Shown here piece after piece: positions 42,323-50,454 of a DNA stretch of 64,000 bases. The notes beneath the pieces are model-generated. The model was not told the DNA's origin, ran no database searches, and saw nothing but the letters and a program-made list of their open reading frames with translations. Made by a program: the position numbers and the translations under genes. The stretch lies in contig CADEGL010000009.1 in the NCBI GenBank assembly GCA_902826885.1, positions 23,533 to 87,532 of the forward strand. Reading direction: 5' to 3'. The stretch's first letter is position 1, and each line of letters begins with the position of its first letter. The DNA comes from an uncultured Alphaproteobacteria bacterium (lineage in GTDB: Bacteria; Pseudomonadota; Alphaproteobacteria; CADEGL01).

Positions 42323-45300
42323 TTATTTGAACTTCAATTCCATTCGTGCGTGACCTTCATTGGCTGTCACCGCCATGTCGGTGGCCATGAAGACGCGGGC
42401 GGGATCTACCGAGCCGTCCGCCAGGAACGCGTTGCGCACCGCGGTCGCGCGCGCCGTGCCCAGCGCGGCTAGTTCGGCTCCGCTTGGCGTGAAGCTCTTG
42501 CGCAGTTCGCCGCGCAGCCATTGCGTTTCCAGCAGGGTGCGGCGGTCGTCATCATCGGCATCCGGTTTGGCGCCGGGTGCGGCCTTGAGAGCATCGGCGG
42601 AGAACTCGGGGAACACCGGCCTCTTGCCCAGTTTGGCGCGATAGAGATCTTCCAGCCCGTCATGCTGATCGTCCGCATCCAGGGCGGCAACACTCGTCGC
42701 CTTGCCGCCCTCCTTGGCCAGAACCGCCTTGTCGATCGCGGCGTCGGCCATCGCGGTTGCATCCTCGCGTATGCCGGGGCCCGCGGGGATATCGAGCTTC
42801 AGTTCGGGCCGCTGGTTCAAGGCCTTGGCCAGCGCTCCCAGCGCCTCGGCCGCGCCCTGGGGCAGGCTGGCGGAACCCGGCGCGAAATCGATGTATTGCG
42901 CCTTGTCCGCCCCCGCGAACAGCGAGCCGATCAGCCGGAATGGCGCGGTCACCACCTTTTCGACGACATTGCCGACGACTTGCCAGATGACGGGCCAGAG
43001 GCGGAATTCGGGATCATCCAGCGATCCCTCCACGGGTAGGTTCAGGTCGATCACGCCCTTGCTGTCCTTGAGCAAGGCGGTTGCCAGCCGCACGGGCAGC
43101 GGCACGGCGTCCTTGCTGTCGGTGGCCTGGCCCCATTCCAGTTGATCGACGATCACATGATGATCGGCTTTCAACACACGATTGTCGATTTTGTACGACA
43201 GTTCGGTGGTCAGCTTGCCCTTGGCGATGGCGTAGCCGGTATAGCGCCCGGAATAGGGATTGAACGCCGGCAGCTCGATATTGCGGAAAGCGAGCTTTAA
43301 GTCGGTCTTCCTGCCGTAGGACATCAGGTCCATCGAGCCCTTGATGGTGACCGGCGAGAACTGGTCGATCACCTGACCGTTCAAGTCGATGACCGCGATC
43401 TGGCCGGGCGCATTGGTGATGTTGGCGATGGTGCCTTTCAATTCGTCGATGCGGGCGGAGAAGTTGGGTTGAATGAACAGATCGGAAAAGCCCATCGAAC
43501 CGCCGCTGACGGCAAGCTGTTTCAGATGCACCGTCCAGTCTGGCTTGGCGGCCTGGACCGGCGCGGTGGTGGTCGCGGTGTCCTTGGTCGATGGGATCGT
43601 TGGGGCGGCGGCCTCGTTTGACGCGGCCGCCTTGGGCGGCATGAGCGGCGTGAAGTTGAAGCTGCGGTCGGGCTGTATCTGCACCTGGCCCACCGGCTGC
43701 ACCAGGTTAGCCTGACTGACCTCGATTCGATTGTTGCGAAGGACGATGCCCGTGAGAGCGAAGGAGCGCCAGGCAAAAAACGGGCTGTTGGTGGTGGTCT
43801 CCAGGAGCTCGAAATTTTTGACCGCGGCGTTGCCGGTAAAGCGCAACGCGGCGAGGTCGGCGCCCTTGAAATGCACCGCGCCGGATGCGTTGGCCTCGCC
43901 CGAGCGTAGCTCCAGCGACTTGAGCGGCGGCAGATAGGGCACGAACGGCTTCAGGGCCAAGTCGGTCAGGGTGAATTTAAGATCGCCCTCAAGATCCGCC
44001 GGCGTCACCGTGGCGTCGCCCGCGGCGCGCCCCTTGCCATTGATGCCGGCGTCGAAACGGATGCTCATCGGCTGGGTGCGGTCGCTGCTTGCGCCGGTGA
44101 CGCTGACGGTGAGCGGGGCGATATTGAGGCGGGCGGGATGCTCCAGCGCCTGGTCCTCGAAATTCAGCTGGGCGCCGTTGAGCGCGAACTGGCCCAAGGA
44201 AATCTGCCAGGGCTGCGCCGGTGCCGTTTCGGCTGGCGCCGATACGGGCGGCGTTGGCGGCAACAGGGTGAGCAGGCTGATCTGGCCGTTATGCTGACGG
44301 CGTACTGAAAACGCCGCACCGTCGAGAACCAGATTGCCAAACTGAAGTTTTCGGGCGCCATAATCGAGCGCGAGGTCGGTAAGGGATGCGTCGGCCAATT
44401 GGATGGCCGGTTCGTTTGCGCCCGCCGCAGCCACGCCCAATCCCTGTAGCGTCAACCGGGGCATCGCCGCCGTCAGTTGGCTGATGCCATCGGCGTTGGC
44501 GGTCAGCACGATGGGGCCGGCGCTGGCATTGAGCTGCGCGAGAGTCAGCGTGCCCCGGAACAGCGCCTTGTCGCCCACCACCGACAGGCCGCTGCTCGTC
44601 ACCTCGGGCAGCGACAGGTTCAGGCTCAGCCCTTGCGGGCCATAGGCGAAATCATAGTCGGCGGTGATGCTTGCCTCGCCACTGGTGAGCGCCACCGGCA
44701 TCCTTTCGCCCAGGAATTTCTGTACCGTCTCGCTCTTGAGGGAAGTGATGACGAGGCGCCCATGCGAGGAGATGGGGGCGATGGACAAGGTGCCGCGCCA
44801 AGCAAAGTCTTCGCCCTGCCCGCTCTTCGCATTCAATGTAAAGTCGCCGCCTTCCGCCAGGTTGGTCTGGAAATCCCTCAGGGCGAACTCAATGGGAATC
44901 AGCGTTTCTTCCGGCCGATGGGCTTGGCTGTCGTCGACATAACGCACGCCGCCCTGGTTGACGGTGAAGGCGCTGATCTTCACCGCCGGGCCCGGCCCCT
45001 CGGAGTGGGTGTCGGGCTGAGGTGGGGGCATAAGTTCGAGCAGATTGAGCGATCCGTCGGGCCGCATGCGAGCGTCGATGAACGGCCGGTCCAGGGTTAC
45101 CTCGGTGAAGTGGTAGGCGGATTGGAATAGCGACAGGAACGAGAAGTCCACCCGCAGGTGCCCCACCGCGACCAAAGGCTGTTGCGTGGCCGGCAACGCG
45201 ATATCGTCGATGTCGAGGGTGAAGGTGAACGGATTGAATCGGATATCGCCAAGTCCGAGGGGCTTGTCGAGATTGGTTTCCACCCAGCTGGTTGCCTCGG

Positions 45301-45475
45301 AGCGCACAAGGCTCGGCACCAGATAAAATCCCGCCAGCACATAGGCGACGAACAGAACGGCCAGGGCAGCCAGGACACGGAGCCAGACGCGGCGCCGGGG
45401 GCGGCCCAAAGCGGGTGCCTCCTGTGCGGCGGGTTCGTGATCGGAGGAGGTGCCGTTCGACATTGAGGTGACCAT
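42323..45475 (-). CDS. DUF748 / AsmA-like envelope protein
   Basis: A 1050-aa protein with one N-terminal transmembrane segment (about residues 33-55) and a very large periplasmic part of repeated beta-rich units. The first, SWVETNLDKPLGLGDIRFNP followed by FTLDIDDIAL, is the typical opening of DUF748 and AsmA-like proteins. The C-terminal third has GYAIAKGKLTTELSYKIDNR and LPVRLATALLKDSKGVIDLN, with LPVEGSLDDPEF, which are DUF748 hallmarks, then an OmpA-like element YIDFAPGSASLPQGAAEALG. By analogy with AsmA-like proteins it may bridge the periplasm for lipid transport. No operon partner is adjacent. An in-frame ATG at 45463 is an alternative start. Confidence 0.88.
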   Translation of the reverse strand: MVTSMSNGTSSDHEPAAQEAPALGRPRRRVWLRVLAALAVLFVAYVLAGFYLVPSLVRSEATSWVETNLDKPLGLGDIRFNPFTFTLDIDDIALPATQQPLVAVGHLRVDFSFLSLFQSAYHFTEVTLDRPFIDARMRPDGSLNLLELMPPPQPDTHSEGPGPAVKISAFTVNQGGVRYVDDSQAHRPEETLIPIEFALRDFQTNLAEGGDFTLNAKSGQGEDFAWRGTLSIAPISSHGRLVITSLKSETVQKFLGERMPVALTSGEASITADYDFAYGPQGLSLNLSLPEVTSSGLSVVGDKALFRGTLTLAQLNASAGPIVLTANADGISQLTAAMPRLTLQGLGVAAAGANEPAIQLADASLTDLALDYGARKLQFGNLVLDGAAFSVRRQHNGQISLLTLLPPTPPVSAPAETAPAQPWQISLGQFALNGAQLNFEDQALEHPARLNIAPLTVSVTGASSDRTQPMSIRFDAGINGKGRAAGDATVTPADLEGDLKFTLTDLALKPFVPYLPPLKSLELRSGEANASGAVHFKGADLAALRFTGNAAVKNFELLETTTNSPFFAWRSFALTGIVLRNNRIEVSQANLVQPVGQVQIQPDRSFNFTPLMPPKAAASNEAAAPTIPSTKDTATTTAPVQAAKPDWTVHLKQLAVSGGSMGFSDLFIQPNFSARIDELKGTIANITNAPGQIAVIDLNGQVIDQFSPVTIKGSMDLMSYGRKTDLKLAFRNIELPAFNPYSGRYTGYAIAKGKLTTELSYKIDNRVLKADHHVIVDQLEWGQATDSKDAVPLPVRLATALLKDSKGVIDLNLPVEGSLDDPEFRLWPVIWQVVGNVVEKVVTAPFRLIGSLFAGADKAQYIDFAPGSASLPQGAAEALGALAKALNQRPELKLDIPAGPGIREDATAMADAAIDKAVLAKEGGKATSVAALDADDQHDGLEDLYRAKLGKRPVFPEFSADALKAAPGAKPDADDDDRRTLLETQWLRGELRKSFTPSGAELAALGTARATAVRNAFLADGSVDPARVFMATDMAVTANEGHARMELKFK

Positions 45476-45676
45476 AACAGATTACGAGGGTGAGAATATT
45501 GCCGAGCGGTCGGCGGTCGGTTGTAGGAACACCGTGCTCGTGGCCGTTGGGCGCTAGTTACATCGTGGCACGCGGGAAGTGGTGTTTTCGAGCGCCTGTT
45601 GAGAGGCTTCGCTCGCATCAGCGCGCAAAGATTTGATCAGCCGCTTCGCTGGAGTCTACGCATGCCTCCCAACCAT

Positions 45677-45721
45677 CACCACCTTCGCGGGCGGCTGAGA
45701 AAAGCCCCGCGAGAGGTGGTG
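45677..45721. repeat. Long hairpin just after the SRPBCC stop codon
   Basis: CACCACCTTCGCGGG (45677-45691) pairs with CCCGCGAGAGGTGGTG (45706-45721) over 15 base pairs with a single bulged base, around a 14-base loop. On the minus strand it begins one base after the SRPBCC stop, so it could terminate or protect the arsR-SRPBCC transcript. No T-run follows. Confidence 0.5.
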
Positions 45722-45722
45722 T

Positions 45723-46199
45723 TCAAGGACCACTGCCTGGGCTTCGCTCGACCTCGGCGACAAGCCGGTTGAAACCGTGGCCGGTGCCCTCGCGGCGCGG
45801 CGCGATTTCCGCTTCTCCGCCGAGGAAGGCTGCCTGCTCCGTGTAGAGCATGGCCGTGCTGGCTGTCTTGGATGACGGCTTGAACTCGATCGTGGCCATC
45901 GAGCTGGAGATCAAGTTGCCGTCGGTGCGCATGGTGAAGGCGTAGACGATGTGTCCGGCTTCCAGGATGTCGAGATAGCGCGAACGGAATTCGTGCACCT
46001 TGCCGTCCGGCGACCTGAGTAGGCTCAGCTCCTCTCCACCGATGCGAAAGTCGCACCGGGTCTCGATCTCCTGCCAATCCGGGTGGCATGAGGTCCAGCG
46101 GCGCTTAAGTTTTGGATCGGAGAAAAATTGGAACGCGTGCTTGGTGTTGCCTGGCAGCACGCGCTCGATGACGAACGTCGTATGCGTGAAGGGAGACAT
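45723..46199 (-). CDS. SRPBCC (AHSA1-like) protein
   Basis: A 158-aa START/Bet v1-like protein. It begins SPFTHTTFVIERVLPGNTKH and continues AFQFFSDPKLKRRWTSCHPD, the family's first strand and helix. RIGGEELSLLRSPDGKVHEF and YTEQAAFLGGEAEIAPRREG cover the middle. The start is ATG 46199, 8 bases after the upstream ArsR-type gene; the longer frame overlaps that gene. Pairs of ArsR-like regulators with AHSA1/SRPBCC proteins are very common, but the ligand is usually unknown, as here. Confidence 0.85.
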   Translation of the reverse strand: MSPFTHTTFVIERVLPGNTKHAFQFFSDPKLKRRWTSCHPDWQEIETRCDFRIGGEELSLLRSPDGKVHEFRSRYLDILEAGHIVYAFTMRTDGNLISSSMATIEFKPSSKTASTAMLYTEQAAFLGGEAEIAPRREGTGHGFNRLVAEVERSPGSGP

Positions 46200-46207
46200 T
46201 ATTCGAT

Positions 46208-46543
46208 TTACCTCTTCTCCGGTTCTTCGGTCATGAGCCGTTCCAGGCTGTCGAACGCTTTGTTCAGCGAGCGCTTGTGCTCGGCAAGCCAACTGTCGAT
46301 CGTGCGCAAAGCCTGGGGCCGGGTCTTGAACGTGCGTACGCGTCCGGCCTTGTGCGATTTGACCAGTCCGGCCTCCTCGAGAATCTTGAGATGCTTCACG
46401 GCCGAGGGCATGGCGACGCCGTTGGCGGCGGCCAGCTCCTTGACCGACGCAGGCCCCCGCGCAAGCTGGCCCACCATGCCGAGCCGGTATGGATCAGACA
46501 GCGCCTGAAACATCCGGGTCAGATTCTCCTCGTTCCTGACCAC
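46208..46543 (-). CDS. ArsR-family winged-helix repressor
   Basis: A 111-aa regulator with LTRMFQALSDPYRLGMVGQL (start helix), the helix-turn-helix GPASVKELAAANGVAMPSAV, and KHLKILEEAGLVKSHKAGRV (recognition helix and wing). It lacks the CxC metal site of ArsR/SmtB sensors, so it is of the SRPBCC-linked type. The start is GTG 46543 with AAGG 8 bases upstream. Two matching inverted repeats lie directly upstream, one overlapping the -10, so autorepression is likely. It is divergent from the ArsC/Spx-like gene. Confidence 0.9.
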   Translation of the reverse strand: MVRNEENLTRMFQALSDPYRLGMVGQLARGPASVKELAAANGVAMPSAVKHLKILEEAGLVKSHKAGRVRTFKTRPQALRTIDSWLAEHKRSLNKAFDSLERLMTEEPEKR

Positions 46544-46557
46544 TGCGGCAGCCTTCT

Positions 46558-46583
46558 ATTAGTTTCCGTGTTTAGAAACTAAT
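46558..46583. promoter_or_regulatory. Operator 1 of the ArsR-type repressor
   Basis: ATTAGTTTC-N8-GAAACTAAT is a perfect 9-bp inverted repeat with an 8-base spacer, 15 bases upstream of the repressor GTG. Its right arm contains the -10 hexamer of the repressor promoter. Confidence 0.8.
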
Positions 46584-46604
46584 TCGCGGAAAGCATGGGC
46601 GCAA
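46576..46604 (-). promoter_or_regulatory. Promoter of the arsR-SRPBCC operon
   Basis: On the minus strand TTGCGC (complement of 46599-46604) and TAGTTT (complement of 46576-46581) are spaced by 17 bases. The -35 lies between the two operators and the -10 inside operator 1, an arrangement expected for repression. Confidence 0.6.
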
Positions 46605-46606
46605 GA

Positions 46607-46632
46607 AATAGTTTCTTATTTTTGAAACTATT
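46607..46632. promoter_or_regulatory. Operator 2 of the ArsR-type repressor
   Basis: AATAGTTTC-N8-GAAACTATT repeats operator 1 (TAGTTTC-N8-GAAACTA core, same spacer). Its centre is 49 bases from that of operator 1 and it lies 74 bases before the ArsC/Spx-like start, so the repressor may also control that gene. Confidence 0.8.
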
Positions 46633-46705
46633 GCCAGACAGCCTAAGATGTCTTCCCCGAAATACCGTTATCCACGCCAACACCCCCATGGGAGCAATCC
46701 GTCCA

Positions 46706-47062
46706 ATGTCCGTCACGATCTACGGCATCAAGAACTGCGACACGATGAAGAAGGCGCGGGCGTGGCTGGATGCGCGCGGCGTCGACTACGAATTCCACGA
46801 CTACAAGGCGTCGGGTATCGATCGGGCGACCTTGGAGGATTGGGCGCGCGAGGCGGGTTGGGAGACGTTGCTGAACCGCGCGGGCACGACCTTCCGCAAG
46901 CTGCCGGACAAGGAGCGCGAGGGCGTTACGGAGAAGAAGGCTATCGCGCTGATGCTGGCGCAGCCGTCGATGATCAAGCGGCCGGTGCTGGAGGCAAGCG
47001 GCAAGCTGCTGGTTGGCTTCAAGCCCGAACAATACGAAAAGCTGTTCGCCGCGCGCCGCTGA
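46706..47062 (+). CDS. ArsC/Spx-family reductase (YffB-like)
   Basis: A 118-aa thioredoxin-fold protein. It begins VTIYGIKNCDTMKKARAWLD, where Cys is single (no CxxC), as in YffB and Spx-like ArsC proteins. GVDYEFHDYKASGIDRATLE, then LLNRAGTTFRKLPDKE and SMIKRPVLEASGKLLVGFKP with the conserved Arg-Pro, complete the fold. It probably acts in thiol redox chemistry with glutathione; a role in arsenate reduction is not implied. The ATG at 46706 matches the family start; ATG 46688 in frame is an alternative. Two ArsR-type operators lie upstream. Confidence 0.88.
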   Translation: MSVTIYGIKNCDTMKKARAWLDARGVDYEFHDYKASGIDRATLEDWAREAGWETLLNRAGTTFRKLPDKEREGVTEKKAIALMLAQPSMIKRPVLEASGKLLVGFKPEQYEKLFAARR

Positions 47063-47075
47063 GGCGCCGGCCCGG

Positions 47076-47729
47076 TTATTTCCGGGCGGGCGCCTGCTTT
47101 GGACGGCGGATCACTCTTACTTTTCCGCCTTCCTTTCCACCGCCGCAGAAGAACCGGTCTCCGCCGTCGGATTCGAGGCCCGAAACGCCCGTGCCGGGCG
47201 GCATCTCGATGCGTTCGAGCACTTCGCCCGTGCGCGGGTCGATCCGCCGCAACTCGCTCTCTTCGTCCTCCCAGGTGCCGTGCCACAGCGCGCCGTCGAC
47301 CCAGCTGACGCCGGTGACGGCGCGGTTGGATTCGATGGTGCGCAGCACCGCGCCCGTCTCGGGATCGATCTGCACGATCTTGCGGTCCCGGTATTGGCCG
47401 ACCCACAGTGACCCTTCGGCCCAGGCGAGGCCGGAGTTGCTGCCGCTTGTGGGGGCAGGGATCGTGGACAGCACGCGTCCGCTTTTCGGATCGACTTTCT
47501 GGATGCGATCCTCGGCGATCTGGAACAGGTGCTTGCCGTCGAAGGCCGTTCCCGCATGGGCGGGGATAGCGATCGAGCGCACGATTTTGCCGCTGTCGGG
47601 ATCGAGGGCGTTCAGCTTGTCGCCGGTCGCGAACCAGACATGGCTACCATCGAAGGTCACGCCGGCGACATGTTCGACGCCAGGGAAGGGGCCGTATTCA
47701 CGGATGATATCTGCGGATGATTTTTTCAT
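47076..47729 (-). CDS. Beta-propeller protein (glutamine cyclotransferase/Vgb-like)
   Basis: A 217-aa cytoplasmic beta-propeller with repeated units ending in a [VI]-x-x-[IL]-D-P-[DEK]-[ST]-G motif: LNALDPDSGKIVRSI, IQKVDPKSGRVLSTI, IVQIDPETGAVLRTI and RRIDPRTGEVLERI. It has no signal peptide. The pattern resembles streptogramin lyase and glutaminyl cyclase-like propellers, but catalytic residues could not be assigned. It starts 9 bases after the upstream regulator gene, so the two are probably one operon. Confidence 0.75.
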   Translation of the reverse strand: MKKSSADIIREYGPFPGVEHVAGVTFDGSHVWFATGDKLNALDPDSGKIVRSIAIPAHAGTAFDGKHLFQIAEDRIQKVDPKSGRVLSTIPAPTSGSNSGLAWAEGSLWVGQYRDRKIVQIDPETGAVLRTIESNRAVTGVSWVDGALWHGTWEDEESELRRIDPRTGEVLERIEMPPGTGVSGLESDGGDRFFCGGGKEGGKVRVIRRPKQAPARK

Positions 47730-47738
47730 GCCCTCATC

Positions 47739-48959
47739 CTAATGGTCCGGCAGGGGAGCGGGGAGTAACAAGCTTGTCGTGAATCCGGCGATCGGTGGAG
47801 ACGTCCAGCGGCGTGCCCGGCCCCGGCCCGACGCCCGGGCTTTGCCCGAGGCCGCGAGCGTATCGAGCGCGCGCTGCACGGTGCGTTGGCTGGCGTCGAG
47901 CGCGAGCGCGAGGGCGGAGCTCGACCAGGCCGCGCCGTCGGCGAGCAGCGCCAGGATGGAGGCGTGCTCGTCATCCACGGGCGGGGCCAGCATGGCGACT
48001 TCGTGCGCGCCGCGCGGCGTGAGCATGAAGCCGTGCGAGGTCGCCTCCACGCTTGCGATGCCCCGCAGCATCGCGCGCAATCGCCCGATCTCGACGCGCA
48101 GCCGTGCCCGGTGCGACGCGTCGGCTTCCTTCGCCCGGAACGCGCGCGCGACGAGCGTGTCCCGAGACACGTCCTTGGGCCATGCCTCGGCCAGCGCGCG
48201 GGCCAAGGCGAACAGCACCGGGCGTCGCGCCATCGGGACGGTCGCGGGTCCGCTGCGCACGGCGTGGCGGCACGCGTCCACGACCACGGTCTTCGAGGCG
48301 AGCAGAGTTTCGACATCCGCCGGAAGAAGAGGCCGATTTCCGCCGTGGCCGATCAGCCGCGCAGCGGGCTCGTTCAAAGCTTGGGCTGCGGCTTCGACCT
48401 CGGCCATCAGCGCGGGAATTCCCGCATCGCGCGCGGCGCGTCCGGCGCGTTTGATCGCCGTTCGCGCCGTTTTGGTTTGCGGGCGCCGCATCGCGATCCC
48501 GGCGACGATCAGTTCGTGCGTGGCCTGAATCGCGGGCGGAAGACCCGGGGAGTCGATCGCGGCCAGCGCGCGCTCAGCCTCGTCGAGGCGGCCGATCAGA
48601 AGAAGGCGCCGGATCTGGAGATTTCGCGCATGGGCGGCGTTGGCGTGGTCGCCTTTCCTTTCGAGCGCCGCTCGCGCCGCTTCCAACGCCTTCGTGGGCC
48701 AGCCCAGGTCGCGGGAGGCCAGCGCGATCTCGGCCTCCGCGACGACGCAGCGCGCGCGGGCCACGGTTTCTTTCGGACCGAAAGCACGCGCCGCGCGCCG
48801 GACAAGAAGTTTCGCGCGGCCGAGATCGCCCAATTGCGCCATCGCGATGCCGCGCAGCGCGAGCGCGGGCGGATCGTCGCGCAGGGCGACGCGGTTCAGC
48901 GCGCCAAGCGGATCGCCCGCCGCGAGCGCGCGGGCCGCCGCTGTGATCAGCGAGTCCAT
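47739..48959 (-). CDS. Putative regulator with helical repeats and two winged-helix domains
   Basis: A 406-aa protein. Residues 1-205 are alanine/arginine-rich helical hairpins resembling TPR repeats. Residues about 230-318 look like an OmpR-type winged helix (PVLFALARALAEAWPKDVSR, then RARLRVEIGRLRAMLRGI and HGFML). Residues 325-390 look like a second, MarR/GntR-like winged helix (EHASILALLADGAAWSSSAL, ALDASQRTVQRALDTLAASG). It probably controls its downstream propeller gene and perhaps the divergent DUF899 gene. The family name is not known to me; the DNA-binding role is inferred. Confidence 0.65.
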   Translation of the reverse strand: MDSLITAAARALAAGDPLGALNRVALRDDPPALALRGIAMAQLGDLGRAKLLVRRAARAFGPKETVARARCVVAEAEIALASRDLGWPTKALEAARAALERKGDHANAAHARNLQIRRLLLIGRLDEAERALAAIDSPGLPPAIQATHELIVAGIAMRRPQTKTARTAIKRAGRAARDAGIPALMAEVEAAAQALNEPAARLIGHGGNRPLLPADVETLLASKTVVVDACRHAVRSGPATVPMARRPVLFALARALAEAWPKDVSRDTLVARAFRAKEADASHRARLRVEIGRLRAMLRGIASVEATSHGFMLTPRGAHEVAMLAPPVDDEHASILALLADGAAWSSSALALALDASQRTVQRALDTLAASGKARASGRGRARRWTSPPIAGFTTSLLLPAPLPDH

Positions 48960-49008
48960 CGGAATCCCGCCAAACTTGTCACTCCCGCTCTCCGGTGCCC
49001 GGTACTTA

Positions 49009-49019
49009 GTCTATTAGAC
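49009..49019. promoter_or_regulatory. Small palindrome in the divergent regulator/DUF899 gap
   Basis: GTCTA-T-TAGAC is a perfect 11-mer dyad in the 120-base gap between the two divergent genes, 50 bases from the regulator start and 60 from the DUF899 start. It could be the regulator's site. Confidence 0.35.
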
Positions 49020-49079
49020 GATGATCAACCAGCGCGCCGTGGCGGAAGCCGGGGCCGCGCATGGAAGGAGAAAGCAACC

Positions 49080-49853
49080 ATGACGAAGCACAAGACTGGA
49101 ACGCGCGAGGAATGGCTGGCGGCCCGGGTCGCTTTGCTCAAGGACGAAAAGGAACTGACACGGCGCAGCGACGAACTGGCGCAAAAGCGCCAGGAACTGC
49201 CTTGGGTGCGGGTGGACAAGCCTTATGGCTTCGATACCGACGAGGGGCAGGCCACGCTGGACGGGCTGTTCCGGGGGCGCTCGCAGCTTCTCATCTATCA
49301 CTTCATGTTCGGGCCCGACTACAAGGCAGGCTGCCCTTCATGCTCGATGATCGCGGACGGCTTCAATGGCTTCGCCGTCCATCTGGCCAACCACGACGTG
49401 ATGCTCTGGGCCGTCTCGCGGGCGCCGCTCGCGAAGCTGCGCGCCTACAAGCAACGCATGGGGTGGAGCTTTCCCTGGGCATCGTCGGCCCCCAGCGACT
49501 TCAATGCCGACTTCAATGTGTGGTTCACCGAGGCACAGCAGCGCGAAGGCAGTATCGAATACAATTACCGGCGCGAGCCGGTGCGCGAATGGCGTACGGG
49601 TGAGCAGGGCAGCGAAGGGGCGGAGGACAAGATCGCCGCCATGTGCGGAACCGATACGCCCACGTTCCACCGCGACCAGCCGGGCATGAGCGCTTTCGTA
49701 CGCGAAGGCGGTGCTGTCTATCACGCCTATTCCACCTATGCCCGCGGGCTGGATGGGTTGTGGGGTGCCTATCAGTGGCTCGACCGCGCGCCGAAGGGAC
49801 GCAACGAGGAGGGCGTCTGGTGGCGCCGCCACGACGAATACGGCCGGACATAG
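49080..49853 (+). CDS. DUF899 thioredoxin-like protein
   Basis: A 257-aa protein of the DUF899 family (thioredoxin-like fold). It has TREEWLAARVALLKDEKELT, the near-universal start; ELPWVRVDKPYGFDTDEGQA; YHFMFGPDYKAGCPSCSMIA with the family's C-x-x-C; and HANHD-type HLANHDVMLWAVSRAPLAKL. The end HAYSTYARGLDGLWGAYQWL with WWRRHDEYG is also typical. The ATG at 49080 has AAGGAG 8 bases upstream; the much longer open frame upstream is antisense to the regulator. The function of the family is not established; a redox role is suggested by the fold. Confidence 0.92.
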   Translation: MTKHKTGTREEWLAARVALLKDEKELTRRSDELAQKRQELPWVRVDKPYGFDTDEGQATLDGLFRGRSQLLIYHFMFGPDYKAGCPSCSMIADGFNGFAVHLANHDVMLWAVSRAPLAKLRAYKQRMGWSFPWASSAPSDFNADFNVWFTEAQQREGSIEYNYRREPVREWRTGEQGSEGAEDKIAAMCGTDTPTFHRDQPGMSAFVREGGAVYHAYSTYARGLDGLWGAYQWLDRAPKGRNEEGVWWRRHDEYGRT

Positions 49854-49863
49854 GAGGGGCCGC

Positions 49864-49965
49864 ATGTGTCCCCTATGCATCACGACGGCGGTCGCGTTCG
49901 CCTCCGGCACCGGAGGTGCCGCCGGGTTGGTCGCGCTGTTGCTTGCGAGATGGCGGCGGCGCTGA
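49864..49965 (+). CDS. 33-aa CxxC membrane peptide
   Basis: A short gene right after DUF899 (10 bases after its stop). It is preceded by AGGAGG 6 bases before the ATG, one of the best ribosome sites in the window. The peptide begins MCPLCIT, a C-x-x-C at the very N-terminus, followed by one hydrophobic segment rich in A, G, V, L, and ends RWRRR. Similar tiny MCPLC-type membrane peptides exist as hypothetical proteins in proteobacteria, to my knowledge. A role with the neighbouring thioredoxin-like protein is a guess. Confidence 0.75.
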   Translation: MCPLCITTAVAFASGTGGAAGLVALLLARWRRR

Positions 49966-49983
49966 GCGCGCCGCCGCCAGGGC

Positions 49984-50454
49984 TCACATCGTGCGGGTCA
50001 ACGCGACAAGCTGGTCGAGCGCCTTGCCCCAGCCTTCCTGGAAGCCCATCTCCTCGTGCTGCTTCCGGCCGGCTTCGTCGCGGTGGATGGCAATCGCCGT
50101 GTAACGCGTACCCTTGCCTTCGGGTTTCAGCAGCAGAACGGCGCTCATGAACGGCTCGGGCGCGGGCCGGTAGCCGGGCAGGAGCGCGTCTGTCCACACC
50201 AGGCGCTCGTTCGGCACCACCTCCAGATAGCAGCCGACATTGGGAAACTCCTTGCCCTCGGGCGAACGCATGGTCGTGCGAAACATGCCACCGGGACGCA
50301 GATCGATCTCGCAATCCGCCACGGTCCACGGCGCGGGGGTGAACCATTTCTTGATGTGCTCCGGCTTCGTCCAGGCGGCCCAGACCAGCTCGCGCGGCAC
50401 GTCGATGACGCGCTCCAGAACGAGGTCGAGCTTGGGATCGGGCTTGAAATTCAT
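49984..50454 (-). CDS. SRPBCC (AHSA1-like) protein
   Basis: A 156-aa Bet v1-like protein. It has [20 protein letters not shown] and [20 protein letters not shown], the classical AHSA1 opening, then [20 protein letters not shown] and [20 protein letters not shown]; the C-terminal helix is [20 protein letters not shown]. The ATG overlaps the ArsR-type gene stop by 4 bases, so it is the second gene of a two-gene operon like the one at 45723-46543, although the two SRPBCC proteins are clearly different. Confidence 0.93.
   Translation of the reverse strand: MNFKPDPKLDLVLERVIDVPRELVWAAWTKPEHIKKWFTPAPWTVADCEIDLRPGGMFRTTMRSPEGKEFPNVGCYLEVVPNERLVWTDALLPGYRPAPEPFMSAVLLLKPEGKGTRYTAIAIHRDEAGRKQHEEMGFQEGWGKALDQLVALTRTM

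Noticed and set aside
47886..49079. Long in-frame extension upstream of DUF899
   Set aside because: It is antisense to the regulator gene; the DUF899 family start and a strong ribosome site are at 49080.
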